Part shown: positions 25,162 to 33,389 of the stretch, one piece after another
How positions within the stretch are numbered: the first letter of the stretch is position 1
Layout of the letters: each line of letters starts with the position of its first letter
Source of the DNA: an uncultured Blautia sp.
GTDB taxonomy: Bacteria > Bacillota_A > Clostridia > Lachnospirales > Lachnospiraceae
Direction of reading: 5' to 3'
NCBI GenBank assembly: GCA_905209435.1
Contig: CAJLTE010000023.1
Coordinates: 1 to 36,507 of the forward strand
DNA length: 36,507 bases
Program-made: the position numbers and the translations under genes
Notes under the pieces: generated by a model
Told to the model about the DNA's origin: nothing
The model's input: only the letters and a program-made list of their open reading frames with translations
The model's database searches: none

Positions 25162-26061
25162 ATGAAAAAAGCACTGATCATTGGTTCTACTGTTGTAGAT
25201 GTTATCGTAAATCTTGTTGATTCTCTTCCAAAAACCGGAGAGGATGTTCATGTCCGCAGCCAGCATATGTCTCTGGGGGGCTGTGCCTACAATGTTTCCG
25301 ATTCTGTCCGTCATTTCCAGGTTCCTTATATTCTGTTTTCCCCTGTAGGTACAGGAGTCTATGGATATTTCGTAAGAGAAGAATTAAAGAAAAAAGGGAT
25401 CTCCAGTCCTATCCCGTCCCCTAACATGGATAACGGCTGCTGTTACTGTTTCGTAGAAAATAGCGGCGAACGTACCTTTATTTCCTACCACGGTGCAGAA
25501 TATCTGTTCCAGAAAGACTGGTTTGATCTCATTGACCCGGAAGAAATTGACTCTGTCTATATCTGCGGTCTCGAAATTGAAGAAGTTACAGGAAGCAATA
25601 TCGTAGAATTTCTGGAAAAGAACCCTCAGCTTACTGTTTTCTTTGCTCCCGGCCCACGACTCACTGTTATTGATCCTGACCTTATAAACCGCATTTATAA
25701 TCTCTCACCAATCCTGCATCTCAATGAAACAGAGGCACTGGATGCCAGCGGAAAGGTAACTATTTCAGAAGCAGGTGCTTATCTTTATAATAAGACACGC
25801 AACACTGTGATCATCACCCTTGGAGAAAAGGGCTGCTACTATTTCCATGGAACCACCGAAGAAATCGTGCCTCCGGTACCCACCATCCAGGCAGATACCA
25901 TCGGCGCAGGCGACTCCCATATAGGTTCTGTCATTGCCTGTCTGAAAAAAGGTGACAGTTTACACGATGCCATCGCCAAAGCTAACCGCGTTTCCTCTGC
26001 TGTTGTGGCAACTCCATCCGCAATTTTGCCGGACGAAGAATTTGATAAATTAAACTTTTAA
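25162..26061 (+). CDS. PfkB-family sugar/nucleoside kinase
   Basis: A ribokinase-like kinase of about 299 residues. The N-terminus KKALIIGSTVVDVIVNL and GGCAYNVSDSVRHF give the family sugar-binding part, and the catalytic motif DTIGAGDSHIGSVIACL near residue 250 holds the anion hole and base Asp. HLNETEALDASG and NTVIITLGEKGCYYF are further marks. The ATG at 25162 has AAAGGAG at good spacing. It is convergent with the nucleoside importer and divergent from the amidohydrolase. Ribose, deoxyribose, nucleosides or pseudouridine are all possible substrates; the context favours something made from nucleosides. The substrate cannot be read from the sequence. Confidence 0.85.
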   Translation: MKKALIIGSTVVDVIVNLVDSLPKTGEDVHVRSQHMSLGGCAYNVSDSVRHFQVPYILFSPVGTGVYGYFVREELKKKGISSPIPSPNMDNGCCYCFVENSGERTFISYHGAEYLFQKDWFDLIDPEEIDSVYICGLEIEEVTGSNIVEFLEKNPQLTVFFAPGPRLTVIDPDLINRIYNLSPILHLNETEALDASGKVTISEAGAYLYNKTRNTVIITLGEKGCYYFHGTTEEIVPPVPTIQADTIGAGDSHIGSVIACLKKGDSLHDAIAKANRVSSAVVATPSAILPDEEFDKLNF

Positions 26062-26153
26062 GTTGTAATCATTCTTAAATCAAGCATTTATTTGTCTTAT
26101 ACGATAAACAGCCCGAATTACCAACTTACATATTTATTATCTCGTATACAAGC

Positions 26154-26192
26154 ATCCCTGCTTTATTGCTGTCTGCAATATAAAGCAGGGAT
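26154..26192 (+). terminator. Terminator of the PfkB kinase gene
   Basis: ATCCCTGCTTTATTGC pairs with GCAATATAAAGCAGGGAT (two-base bulge), followed by TTTTTT. On the other strand no T-run follows, so it mainly serves the plus-strand gene. Confidence 0.85.
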
Positions 26193-26246
26193 TTTTTCTT
26201 AAAGCATTCAGGCAATCTTTCCAGCCCTCTGCTTTCCTGTTCTTTT

Positions 26247-27167
26247 TTATTTACCGCTCAGACGCTCTTTTTTCTTCTTCTGTCCATAATAGTAAACACC
26301 AAGTCCGATCAGAGTGGTCAGGTAAGGTACCATCAGGATAATCTCATACGGCATAACAGAGGTAAGCTGCATAACATTTGCAACTGCCTGAGCAATACCA
26401 AAGAGCAGGGATACCAGGAATCCTCCGATCGGAGTATTTCCACCCATACTTGCGGCTGCCAGAGCGATGAAACCACGACCGCCTGCCATATCCTTTGTAA
26501 ACATGTTCATATATCCACCGGAAAGGTAAAAACCACCCATAGCAGCCAGCACACCACTGATGATCAGTGCAATATACTGAATCTTACGGGAACTGATACC
26601 TACAGATTCTGCTGCATTCTTGTTCTCACCGACTGCACGGATTGCAAGTCCCAGAGGAGTTTTGTACAGAAACAGATGAAGCAGGATTACTGCCAGAATA
26701 GAAAACCATGTCAGGATATTCTGTCCGGAAAGAACCTGTCCGATAAACGGAATCTTGTCAATAAGCGGAAGTGTTACAGCCGGTGCTGATACGCTTCGGA
26801 TAGAGGAAGAAACTCCTCGGTCTCCGGAAACTGCAACCAAAAGTAATACAGTACCGCCGGTAGCCGTCAGGTTAATAGCGATCGCAGCCAGGATCTCATC
26901 GGTCTTCAGGTTCAGGATAAAGAACGCAAGGATCATACCGATCAGTCCACCGATCACCATTGTGATCAGAAGTCCCAGCCATGCGCTGTGTGTCATTGAT
27001 GAAAAAATGACTCCAAACAAAGCAGAAAACAGCATGATTCCCTCGAGGGCCATATTACAGATTCCGGCTTTTGCAGCAATGGCAGCTGCCAGAGTTGCAA
27101 ACAGGATCGGAGTTGCCGATCTTAAAATTGTCGCAAAAAAGTCAGGGGATAAAATCGCGCTCCACAT
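26247..27167 (-). CDS. Nucleoside ABC transporter permease, second subunit
   Basis: A 306-residue membrane protein of the branched-chain/ribose-type permease family (NupQ/YufQ-like). Eight to nine hydrophobic segments are visible. Family stretches are ILRSATPILFATLAAAIAAKAGICNMALEG at the N-terminus, TPLGLAIRAVGENKNAAESVGISSRKIQYIAL near 190 and GRGFIALAAASMGGNTPIGGF near 240. The ATG follows GAGGAGG, which lies in the last codons of the first permease; the two genes are two bases apart. It is the last gene of the five-gene import operon. The EAA-like loop GENKNAAESVGIS contacts the ATPase. Confidence 0.93.
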   Translation of the reverse strand: MWSAILSPDFFATILRSATPILFATLAAAIAAKAGICNMALEGIMLFSALFGVIFSSMTHSAWLGLLITMVIGGLIGMILAFFILNLKTDEILAAIAINLTATGGTVLLLVAVSGDRGVSSSIRSVSAPAVTLPLIDKIPFIGQVLSGQNILTWFSILAVILLHLFLYKTPLGLAIRAVGENKNAAESVGISSRKIQYIALIISGVLAAMGGFYLSGGYMNMFTKDMAGGRGFIALAAASMGGNTPIGGFLVSLLFGIAQAVANVMQLTSVMPYEIILMVPYLTTLIGLGVYYYGQKKKKERLSGK

Positions 27168-27169
27168 AC

Positions 27170-28231
27170 CTATGCCTCCTCATCTTTCAGTGCTGCTTTT
27201 GCTTCTTTGGCAATGATCTTATGTTTATACTTGCTCAGGAACTGTTCAGCAACTACAAGCAGGATGATGATACCCTGTGTGATCTGTACGATCTCCAGTG
27301 TAACGTCAGTTCTACGTGCCATGATAGAAGCTCCTGTACGCAGATAAGCAAGGAACAAAGCTGCAAAAGGTGTATACAACGGGTTCTTCTTAGAAAGTGT
27401 ACAGATGATGATCGCATCCCATCCATATCCAAGGAGGGAAGTCCAGGTAAATCTGCTGTAGATCGGACTAAGCATTTCCACGCCGCCGCCAAGACCTGCA
27501 ACGAAACCACCCAGAAGCTGGGAGATCATGATAACTTTCACAATGCTGATTCCGGAATATTTAGCAAATTCTTCGTTCTCACCGGCAAGACGGAGTTCAT
27601 ATCCTGTCTTTGTTCTGTAGAGGAAGAAATATCCAAGAACAGCTACTGCGATTGCAATGATAAATCCTAAATGTACACGAGTTCCAGGGATCAGTACCGG
27701 AAGCTCTGCAGCATCTGCCAGCTTATAGGAGGCAGCACTGGCTTTCGGGTCACCGATCACGTTATTTAACATATAGTTTCCAAAGTATAACGCCAGATAG
27801 TTGATCATCAGGGATGAAACCATCTCAGACGCTGTCGTTGTAATTTTCATGATAGCAGGGATTGCTGTAAACAGCGCACCTACCAGACCTGCACAAAGAA
27901 GCGCCATAAATGGTGATACAAAAGTGGCAGTTAATTTAATTGCCACGCAGGATGCGATCAGACCACCAATGTGGAATGCACCCTCACCAGCCAGGTTGAT
28001 CTGGTTCGCAGAAAACATAATGCAGACACCAGTACCTGTAAAGATCAGCGGAATCATGGATTCCACTACATTTCCCATGCTTCTCTTGTTTGTAAAAGGA
28101 CCGATCAGTAAATATTTGATTGCCTCCAGCGGCTGATCACTTACCATGAAGATAATCACAAAAGAGATGGCAAGTGCGATCAGGACGGAAAAAACGGTCC
28201 TCACCATATCAAATCTCTTTGCACTATTCAT
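27170..28231 (-). CDS. Nucleoside ABC transporter permease, first subunit
   Basis: A membrane protein of about 353 residues, the NupP/YufP-type partner of the next permease. The N-terminal helix VRTVFSVLIALAISFVIIFMV is followed by PLIFTGTGVCIMFSANQINLAGEGAFHIGG, SEMVSSLMINYLALYFGNYMLN and the coupling loop LRLAGENEEFAKYSGIS. The ATG at 28231 has GGAGGGAG upstream and overlaps the ATPase stop by eight bases, which points to coupled translation. Longer in-frame starts up to 28291 lie within the ATPase gene and have no better ribosome site. Confidence 0.92.
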   Translation of the reverse strand: MNSAKRFDMVRTVFSVLIALAISFVIIFMVSDQPLEAIKYLLIGPFTNKRSMGNVVESMIPLIFTGTGVCIMFSANQINLAGEGAFHIGGLIASCVAIKLTATFVSPFMALLCAGLVGALFTAIPAIMKITTTASEMVSSLMINYLALYFGNYMLNNVIGDPKASAASYKLADAAELPVLIPGTRVHLGFIIAIAVAVLGYFFLYRTKTGYELRLAGENEEFAKYSGISIVKVIMISQLLGGFVAGLGGGVEMLSPIYSRFTWTSLLGYGWDAIIICTLSKKNPLYTPFAALFLAYLRTGASIMARRTDVTLEIVQITQGIIILLVVAEQFLSKYKHKIIAKEAKAALKDEEA

Positions 28232-29777
28232 ATAAAACTCCCTCCAGTACATCATCATGCTTGATACCCAGCATATGCTGTCCAAGCTCATCCTCTGTTA
28301 CCTTCTCCACGTCTGTAAAGAATCCGGCAAATTTGCCTTTGTACATAACAGCCAGTCTGTCACTCAGAGAGAAAATTTCTGTAAGGTCTGCAGAAATCAG
28401 GATAACTGCACATCCTGCATCACGGAACTCCAGCAGTCTCTTTCTGATAAATGCAGCGGCACCAACGTCAATACCACGTGTCGGCTGGTTTGCAATAATA
28501 ATATCCGGACCTGTTGAGAATTCTCTGGCAACGATAACTTTCTGGATATTTCCACCGGAAAGCATTCCCACGTTCTGCTTTCTGGATTTACATTTGATCA
28601 TATATTCCTTGATCAATTCATCGCTTCTCTGCTCCATTGCCTTGCGTTTCAACAGGAATTTTCCTGAAAATCTCTTGTCTTTATACTGATTGGAAAACAT
28701 ATTTTCCATGATGCTTAAAGTTCCTGCACATCCGGAAGTCATACGGTCTTCAGGAATATGTGCCAGTTTCATCTCTCGGATATCCTCGATAGAAGCATTG
28801 GAAATATCCTGACCTTTAATCTTAATCTCACCTTTGTATTTCTTATTCAAACCGGTCAATGTATCAATCAGTTCACTCTGTCCGTTACCCTCAACTCCAG
28901 CGATTCCAAGGATTTCGCCGCCCTTCAGGTCAAAGGAAAGATCATCAACTTTCAGGACACCCTGTGCATTATGTACAGTCAGATTACGCACTCTCATAAA
29001 TACATCATCTGTGAGATGCTGCTCTTTCTTGTCAAATTTCAGGGAAACTTCTCTTCCTACCATCAGACGGGACATTTCCTGTGTGGAAATATCCTTTACT
29101 TCATAGGTTCCCATACTGCGTCCATTTCTCATGATGGTCGCACGGTCGCAGATCTTCTTAATCTCATCCAGTTTGTGAGAAATAAAGATAATGGTGTGGC
29201 CTTTCTCTCTCAGTTTCATCAACTGAATGAAAAGCTCATCTGTTTCCTGTGGAGTCAGTACTGCTGTCGGCTCATCCAGGATCAGGATCTCAGCACCTCT
29301 GTAAAGAGCTTTCAGAATTTCTACTTTCTGTTTGATACCAACCGGGATTTCCTCTACTTTCTGACGGACATCAATGTCAAAGTTATATTCTTTTGCAATG
29401 TCCTCCGCCGCCTGGATTGCTTTGTCCATATCAATGAACAGGCCTTTCTTAGGCGCAACTCCCAGAATGATGTTTTCAGCAACTGTAAGTGACGGCACCA
29501 GCATAAAATGCTGATGTACCATACCGATTCCTTTACTGATTGCATCTTGTGGAGATTTGATAGTTGTAGGCTGTCCTTTGAGAATAATCTCACCCTGATC
29601 AGGTGCTTCCAGTCCGAAAAGAACTTTCATCAACGTACTCTTGCCGGCACCGTTCTCACCGAGCATCGCGTGAATCTCGCCCTTACGAAGCTCAAGGGAT
29701 ACATCTTCATTGGCTACCACACCATTACCATAAATTTTCATGATGTGGTTCATCTGTAATACAGTCTGATTATCCAA
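28224..29777 (-). CDS. Nucleoside ABC transporter ATP-binding protein (two ATPase domains)
   Basis: A protein of about 517 residues with two fused ABC domains, as in ribose and NupO/YufO-type importers. The first (about 8-245) has Walker A GENGAGKST and Walker B ILILDEPTAVLTP. Its signature region is atypical (GIKQKVEILKALYRGA). The second (about 260-510) has a degenerate Walker A, GVEGNGQSEL, and a full LSGGNIQKVIVAREF signature, normal for this class. The start is non-ATG: TTG at 29777 has GAGGTG six bases upstream, while GTG at 29786 is an alternative with a poorer ribosome site. It overlaps the first permease by eight bases. About 250 bp with two hairpins separate it from the binding-protein gene. 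Confidence 0.93.
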   Translation of the reverse strand: MDNQTVLQMNHIMKIYGNGVVANEDVSLELRKGEIHAMLGENGAGKSTLMKVLFGLEAPDQGEIILKGQPTTIKSPQDAISKGIGMVHQHFMLVPSLTVAENIILGVAPKKGLFIDMDKAIQAAEDIAKEYNFDIDVRQKVEEIPVGIKQKVEILKALYRGAEILILDEPTAVLTPQETDELFIQLMKLREKGHTIIFISHKLDEIKKICDRATIMRNGRSMGTYEVKDISTQEMSRLMVGREVSLKFDKKEQHLTDDVFMRVRNLTVHNAQGVLKVDDLSFDLKGGEILGIAGVEGNGQSELIDTLTGLNKKYKGEIKIKGQDISNASIEDIREMKLAHIPEDRMTSGCAGTLSIMENMFSNQYKDKRFSGKFLLKRKAMEQRSDELIKEYMIKCKSRKQNVGMLSGGNIQKVIVAREFSTGPDIIIANQPTRGIDVGAAAFIRKRLLEFRDAGCAVILISADLTEIFSLSDRLAVMYKGKFAGFFTDVEKVTEDELGQHMLGIKHDDVLEGVLYE

Positions 29778-29807
29778 TCTGTTCACCTCGTTTCTTATTT
29801 ATCACAT

Positions 29808-29862
29808 ATATCAGGTTCAAAAAACTCAAAAACAATTCCTATAAGCTTTTGGAACCTGATAT
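29808..29862 (-). other. Intercistronic hairpin before the ATPase gene
   Basis: ATATCAGGTTC (29808-29818) is exactly complementary to GAACCTGATAT (29852-29862), with extra A/T pairs inside. No T-run follows on the minus strand. It lies within the importer operon, just upstream of the ATPase ribosome site, and may damp its translation or shield the upstream mRNA. Confidence 0.5.
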
Positions 29863-29918
29863 CATTGCTCATCTCTGATAAAGCATTGCATTAAAATGTT
29901 TACTTTCAGACGCAGAAT

Positions 29919-29946
29919 GCGCATCATGCGAAACAGCATGACGCGC
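29919..29946 (-). other. GC-rich intercistronic hairpin after the binding-protein gene
   Basis: GCGCATCATGC and GCATGACGCGC form an 11-bp stem with one mismatch and a 6-base loop. No T-tract follows. Placed 82 bp after the binding-protein stop, it could protect that mRNA part from 3' decay and so raise binding-protein output over the membrane parts. Confidence 0.5.
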
Positions 29947-30027
29947 ACCTTTGCTTATCATCTTGATATATCAGAATACTGACACATCACCAGCCCAAGG
30001 CTTGGTCGTTTTCAATATTCAGTTCTA

Positions 30028-31158
30028 TTAGCTTAATTTTGCAGAATCGATCAGTGCCTGAACATCATCCGGGCTCATTGCATCATCACCAAGAGTGGTA
30101 GGAACAGTGATCTTTCCATCGATGATATCCTGTTTCAGTTCTTCAACTTTTGTACGGATATCTTCCGGAACTGTTTCCTCATAATGTTCGTCTTCTACAA
30201 GTTCAACACCACCGTCTGCAAGTCCAAGGTATTCAAGAGTACCATATGCAAGGTTGCCTTCCATATCTTCTTTGATTGCACGAACCAGAGAGTTACCTAC
30301 ATTTTTAAGAGCGGATGTAGGAATATTTGCTGCATAATCCGGAAGAACTGCTGCCTGGTCAGAGTCAACACCAAAAGCATATCTCTTAGCATCTACAGCT
30401 GCTTCAATCTGTCCAAGACCTGCACTTCCAGCTACGTTAAATCCTACGTCTGCACCATTCTGGTACTGTGTAAGAGCCATATCTTTACCTGCCGCGGAAT
30501 CGTAGAAGTTACCTACATAAGCAAGTGCAACCTGTGTTTCTTCATCAATATCCTTAGCACCCTGGATATATCCAACAAGGAAGTCTTCGATAACAGAGTT
30601 ATCCATGCCGCCAAGGAATCCGATAACCTTATTGGACGGATCGATCATGTCGAGTGAATCATCTGTTGTCATCATAGCTGCCATAGCTCCGAGAAGATAG
30701 GATACTTCGTTCTGTTTGTACATTACGTTGTATACATTGTCCTCTCCGCCTGCACTAAAGTCAAAAGCTTCATCAAAGAAGATGAATTTCTGATCCGGAT
30801 AATCATTTGCAGCATTTGTAAGAGCATCCATCATCTGATAAGTGCCGCAGATGATTACATCATAAGAACCGTCATCACAATAGTCATACATTGTCGGCTC
30901 CCATTTTGCCTCGTCTGCAGATGTAGCACCCATCTGTTCTACTTTGTAAGTGAACTTGTCTTCTCCAAGTTCTTCCTGCAGTGCTTCCATTCCTGAGTTT
31001 GCAGAGTCAAAGAATGATTTGTCTCCAAGAGTTCCGTTAAGCAGAAGCGCTGCTTTGTATGGTTCTCCATCGTCTTTGGCCATAACCGGTACTGCTGCTA
31101 CTCCCATGGACAGGATCATTGATGCGGTAAGAGTTGCTGCTACTAATTTTTTCTTCAT
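30028..31158 (-). CDS. BMP-family nucleoside-binding protein of the ABC importer
   Basis: A 376-residue secreted binding protein of the BMP/PnrA family, which delivers purine or other nucleosides to the importer. Residues 1-27 form a signal peptide (KKKLVAATLTASMILSMGVAAVPVMA) that ends in a VMA|K-type signal peptidase I site. No lipobox cysteine is present, although Gram-positive binding proteins are usually lipoproteins. Family motifs are LLLNGTLGDKSFFDSANSGM, FIFFDEAFDF, VIGFLGGMDNSVIEDFLVGYIQGA and FGVDSDQA. The ATG overlaps the stop of the upstream ADP-ribosylglycohydrolase gene (TAATG) and has AGGAGG eight bases before. Confidence 0.93.
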   Translation of the reverse strand: MKKKLVAATLTASMILSMGVAAVPVMAKDDGEPYKAALLLNGTLGDKSFFDSANSGMEALQEELGEDKFTYKVEQMGATSADEAKWEPTMYDYCDDGSYDVIICGTYQMMDALTNAANDYPDQKFIFFDEAFDFSAGGEDNVYNVMYKQNEVSYLLGAMAAMMTTDDSLDMIDPSNKVIGFLGGMDNSVIEDFLVGYIQGAKDIDEETQVALAYVGNFYDSAAGKDMALTQYQNGADVGFNVAGSAGLGQIEAAVDAKRYAFGVDSDQAAVLPDYAANIPTSALKNVGNSLVRAIKEDMEGNLAYGTLEYLGLADGGVELVEDEHYEETVPEDIRTKVEELKQDIIDGKITVPTTLGDDAMSPDDVQALIDSAKLS

Positions 31159-32576
31159 TATTTCGTTCCTCCTTTTCCTTTTGCCTGTTCAGCCATTTTG
31201 ATACTCTTTACTGTTTTCTGAACTAACTCCTCCAGAGAAATGGTTCTGTATTCTCCCCTCATATAGGTATCCAGTCTGGAAAAAGCCGGATGAATCAGTT
31301 CAGAGGGAATCGCTTTCATTCCCTGTTGAATTGCCAGAAGCGGCATGATCATTCCCGCATTACAGTCCACATCAACACCGCACATGGTAATGATATGAAG
31401 TGTCTCACGAAAATCGCCGTTTCCATATATTAATGCGATGATCTCGCAGCAGGCATTGGGATACGCATGGATCCAGTTGTACTTATGATACTTGTCCATA
31501 CATGCCTTTAATGCATCCTGCCAGTGCTCATAGCGTATACAGCAGTCATACGCATAAGAGATCACCGAATAATATTCACTGTCTTTCGGAATCAGCTCTA
31601 TAGAAGTTCTCACCACATTCCGTATATCCGTATCCACAAATGCCAGTGAAGTCATCACTGCGTTAAAAACCTCTCCAAGGATTCCGTTATTCGCATGGGA
31701 AACCTCACCGTCTCTCCATGCAAGCATTGCTGCAATATAAGGTTTACCAGGTGCTGCCATGCCACATACACCGGCTCTCATCTGCGCTCCGATCCATTCA
31801 TTGAACGGATTACAGTGTGTACCGCTCTCTGGTGGAAAAATTCCATTCTTAATATTACGGATCGCCAGTTCCTCGGCAGACCATCCGCAGGGAATCAGTC
31901 CAACCCAGGCAAGTGCAATATCCTCTGAAGTAACCTCATATCCTTTCTTCGAAAATGCATCCAAAAATGCAAGTTCAAAGGTTATATCATCATTATATGT
32001 ATTGGGTTCTCTTAAAAATCCCTTTACATCTCCAAAAGCCTTAATTAAATTTTCACTGGTGTAGCCCTCGACCATGGTTCCCATAGCTCCGCCAACCAGC
32101 TGTGCAAGCCATCCTGCACGAATCTTGTCTGAAAATTCTTTTGACGTATAATCCACAGAAACTGTTGCAGAAAAAATGACCCGCTCCTCATACTCCTCAA
32201 AAGAGCGATAATACCTATAGTTCCAGTAAGGCGATGTCTCATCTTTCTTCGCATCTGCCAATTCTCTCCGAAGCAATGCCGAAACCTGATGAAGCTTCAC
32301 AAAATCTCCTGCTTCACAGGCTGCAAGCCCCTCATGCAAAAGCTGATAACCATACTCACTGACCAGATATCCTCTGTTCTCTAATGCCTGAACTGCTGCC
32401 ACCATAATCTTTTCCGGTGCTCCTGATCCAGGTACATTGCTGCCCCAGTCAAGAGATAAGTTATCGTCATAGAAACCTGAAACATCTACGTTATCCGTCC
32501 ATGTCTGTTCTTCTTCACTCCGGATCACAGGCTGTGCATTATGAAAAATCTCCTGCGCCATTTCCCACGCTTTCAT
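31158..32576 (-). CDS. ADP-ribosylglycohydrolase-family protein
   Basis: A protein of about 472 residues with an ADP-ribosylglycohydrolase (DraG-like) fold in the C-terminal two thirds. Magnesium-site motifs are GGAMGTMVEGYT near 180, NTYNDDITFELAF near 208 and CGVDVDCNAGM near 412, the last a variant of the usual GGDTDT. The N-terminal 150 residues (with DNLSLDWGSNVPGSGAPEK) are not part of the core and I do not recognise them. The ATG at 32576 follows AAGGAG at 11 bases; an ATG at 32612 after GGGGAG is possible and would add 12 residues. It is the first gene of the nucleoside ABC operon and is joined to the binding protein by TAATG. It may cleave an N-glycosidic bond of an imported compound rather than modify proteins. 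Confidence 0.85.
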   Translation of the reverse strand: MKAWEMAQEIFHNAQPVIRSEEEQTWTDNVDVSGFYDDNLSLDWGSNVPGSGAPEKIMVAAVQALENRGYLVSEYGYQLLHEGLAACEAGDFVKLHQVSALLRRELADAKKDETSPYWNYRYYRSFEEYEERVIFSATVSVDYTSKEFSDKIRAGWLAQLVGGAMGTMVEGYTSENLIKAFGDVKGFLREPNTYNDDITFELAFLDAFSKKGYEVTSEDIALAWVGLIPCGWSAEELAIRNIKNGIFPPESGTHCNPFNEWIGAQMRAGVCGMAAPGKPYIAAMLAWRDGEVSHANNGILGEVFNAVMTSLAFVDTDIRNVVRTSIELIPKDSEYYSVISYAYDCCIRYEHWQDALKACMDKYHKYNWIHAYPNACCEIIALIYGNGDFRETLHIITMCGVDVDCNAGMIMPLLAIQQGMKAIPSELIHPAFSRLDTYMRGEYRTISLEELVQKTVKSIKMAEQAKGKGGTK

Positions 32577-32652
32577 GTGGTTAATTTCTCCTTTTTTGGT
32601 ATTATTGACCATAATATCAAGATTTTCTCCCCTATTTTAGTTTAACATATCC

Positions 32653-32681
32653 ATTGTAACTTACTTTCGTAAGAATTTCCA
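32653..32681 (-). promoter_or_regulatory. Possible promoter of the nucleoside-import operon, with palindrome in the spacer
   Basis: On the minus strand TGGAAA (32676-32681), 17 bp and TACAAT (32653-32658) could be the promoter. The spacer contains the palindrome CTTACGAAAGTAAG (32660-32673), a good place for a repressor. Neither hexamer is perfect. Confidence 0.4.
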
Positions 32682-32842
32682 CCTTTTTTTCTGACAAAAT
32701 ACATATATTTTTGCGATTCAGAAACTACTTTCTATTATTGCAGGCAATTTTACTCTTATATAGAATTATCCTGCTGATTTGTGAAAATAATTGATATGTC
32801 AAAATTTCCCCTAAAGGACTGGCAACCATTATTTTTTTCCTG

Positions 32843-32848
32843 TATAAT
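32843..32848 (+). promoter_or_regulatory. Likely -10 of the YdcZ-pair promoter
   Basis: A perfect TATAAT (within TGTATAAT) lies 106 bp before the first YdcZ gene. The -35 region (TGGCAA, 17 bp upstream) is weak. The remaining 32682-32840 is AT-rich with no other feature seen. Confidence 0.45.
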
Positions 32849-32953
32849 AGCGTGATACGATGTTACTGTACAAAATATTTCTATGCTTTCAGGAAATATA
32901 TTCTGAAACAGCATTCATTTCATAACATCACTATTTAGGAGGAGAAAATTTTT

Positions 32954-33376
32954 ATGTACGCACTTTTTACTCTGCTCGCAGGCGCCTGTCAGTCTGCCAT
33001 GGGCAGTCTGAACCGTATGCTCACAGATTATGTGGGAATGTTTGGCATGAGTCTTGTAGTCCATGCTGTCGGCGGTATCCTTCTGCTTCTTTACATGAAG
33101 CTGTACTGCCACGAGAAATTAAAAATTTCCGGAATGCCATGGTATCTGTATTCTGCAGGATTCTTCGGCATCTTTCTGGTTGTCACTTCCAGTTACTGTA
33201 TCGGAGCTCTTGGAGTTTCTGTAATGACCTGTCTTTCAGTTACAGGACAGCTTGTGATCTCTGCAGTGATCGACCACTTCGGCTGGTTTGGAGTCCCTAA
33301 GATTCCATTCAACCTGAAGCGGCTTCCCTGCTTCGCACTGATCCTGATCGGTCTGATCATTATCAATCTTTCATGA
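32954..33376 (+). CDS. YdcZ-type (DUF606) membrane protein, first of a pair
   Basis: A 140-residue half-size DMT-superfamily protein. It opens ALFTLLAGACQSAMGSLNRML and contains the family stretch GALGVSVMTCLSVTGQLVISAVIDHFGWFG. Five hydrophobic segments fit the family. The ATG follows AGGAGG with a slightly long spacer. The next gene encodes a second YdcZ protein 13 bp on, so the two probably form a heterodimer with opposite membrane topology, as in other paired small transporters. The neighbouring nucleoside genes hint at a related substrate, but there is no direct evidence. Confidence 0.85.
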   Translation: MYALFTLLAGACQSAMGSLNRMLTDYVGMFGMSLVVHAVGGILLLLYMKLYCHEKLKISGMPWYLYSAGFFGIFLVVTSSYCIGALGVSVMTCLSVTGQLVISAVIDHFGWFGVPKIPFNLKRLPCFALILIGLIIINLS

Positions 33377-33389
33377 AAGGAGCTTCGAT

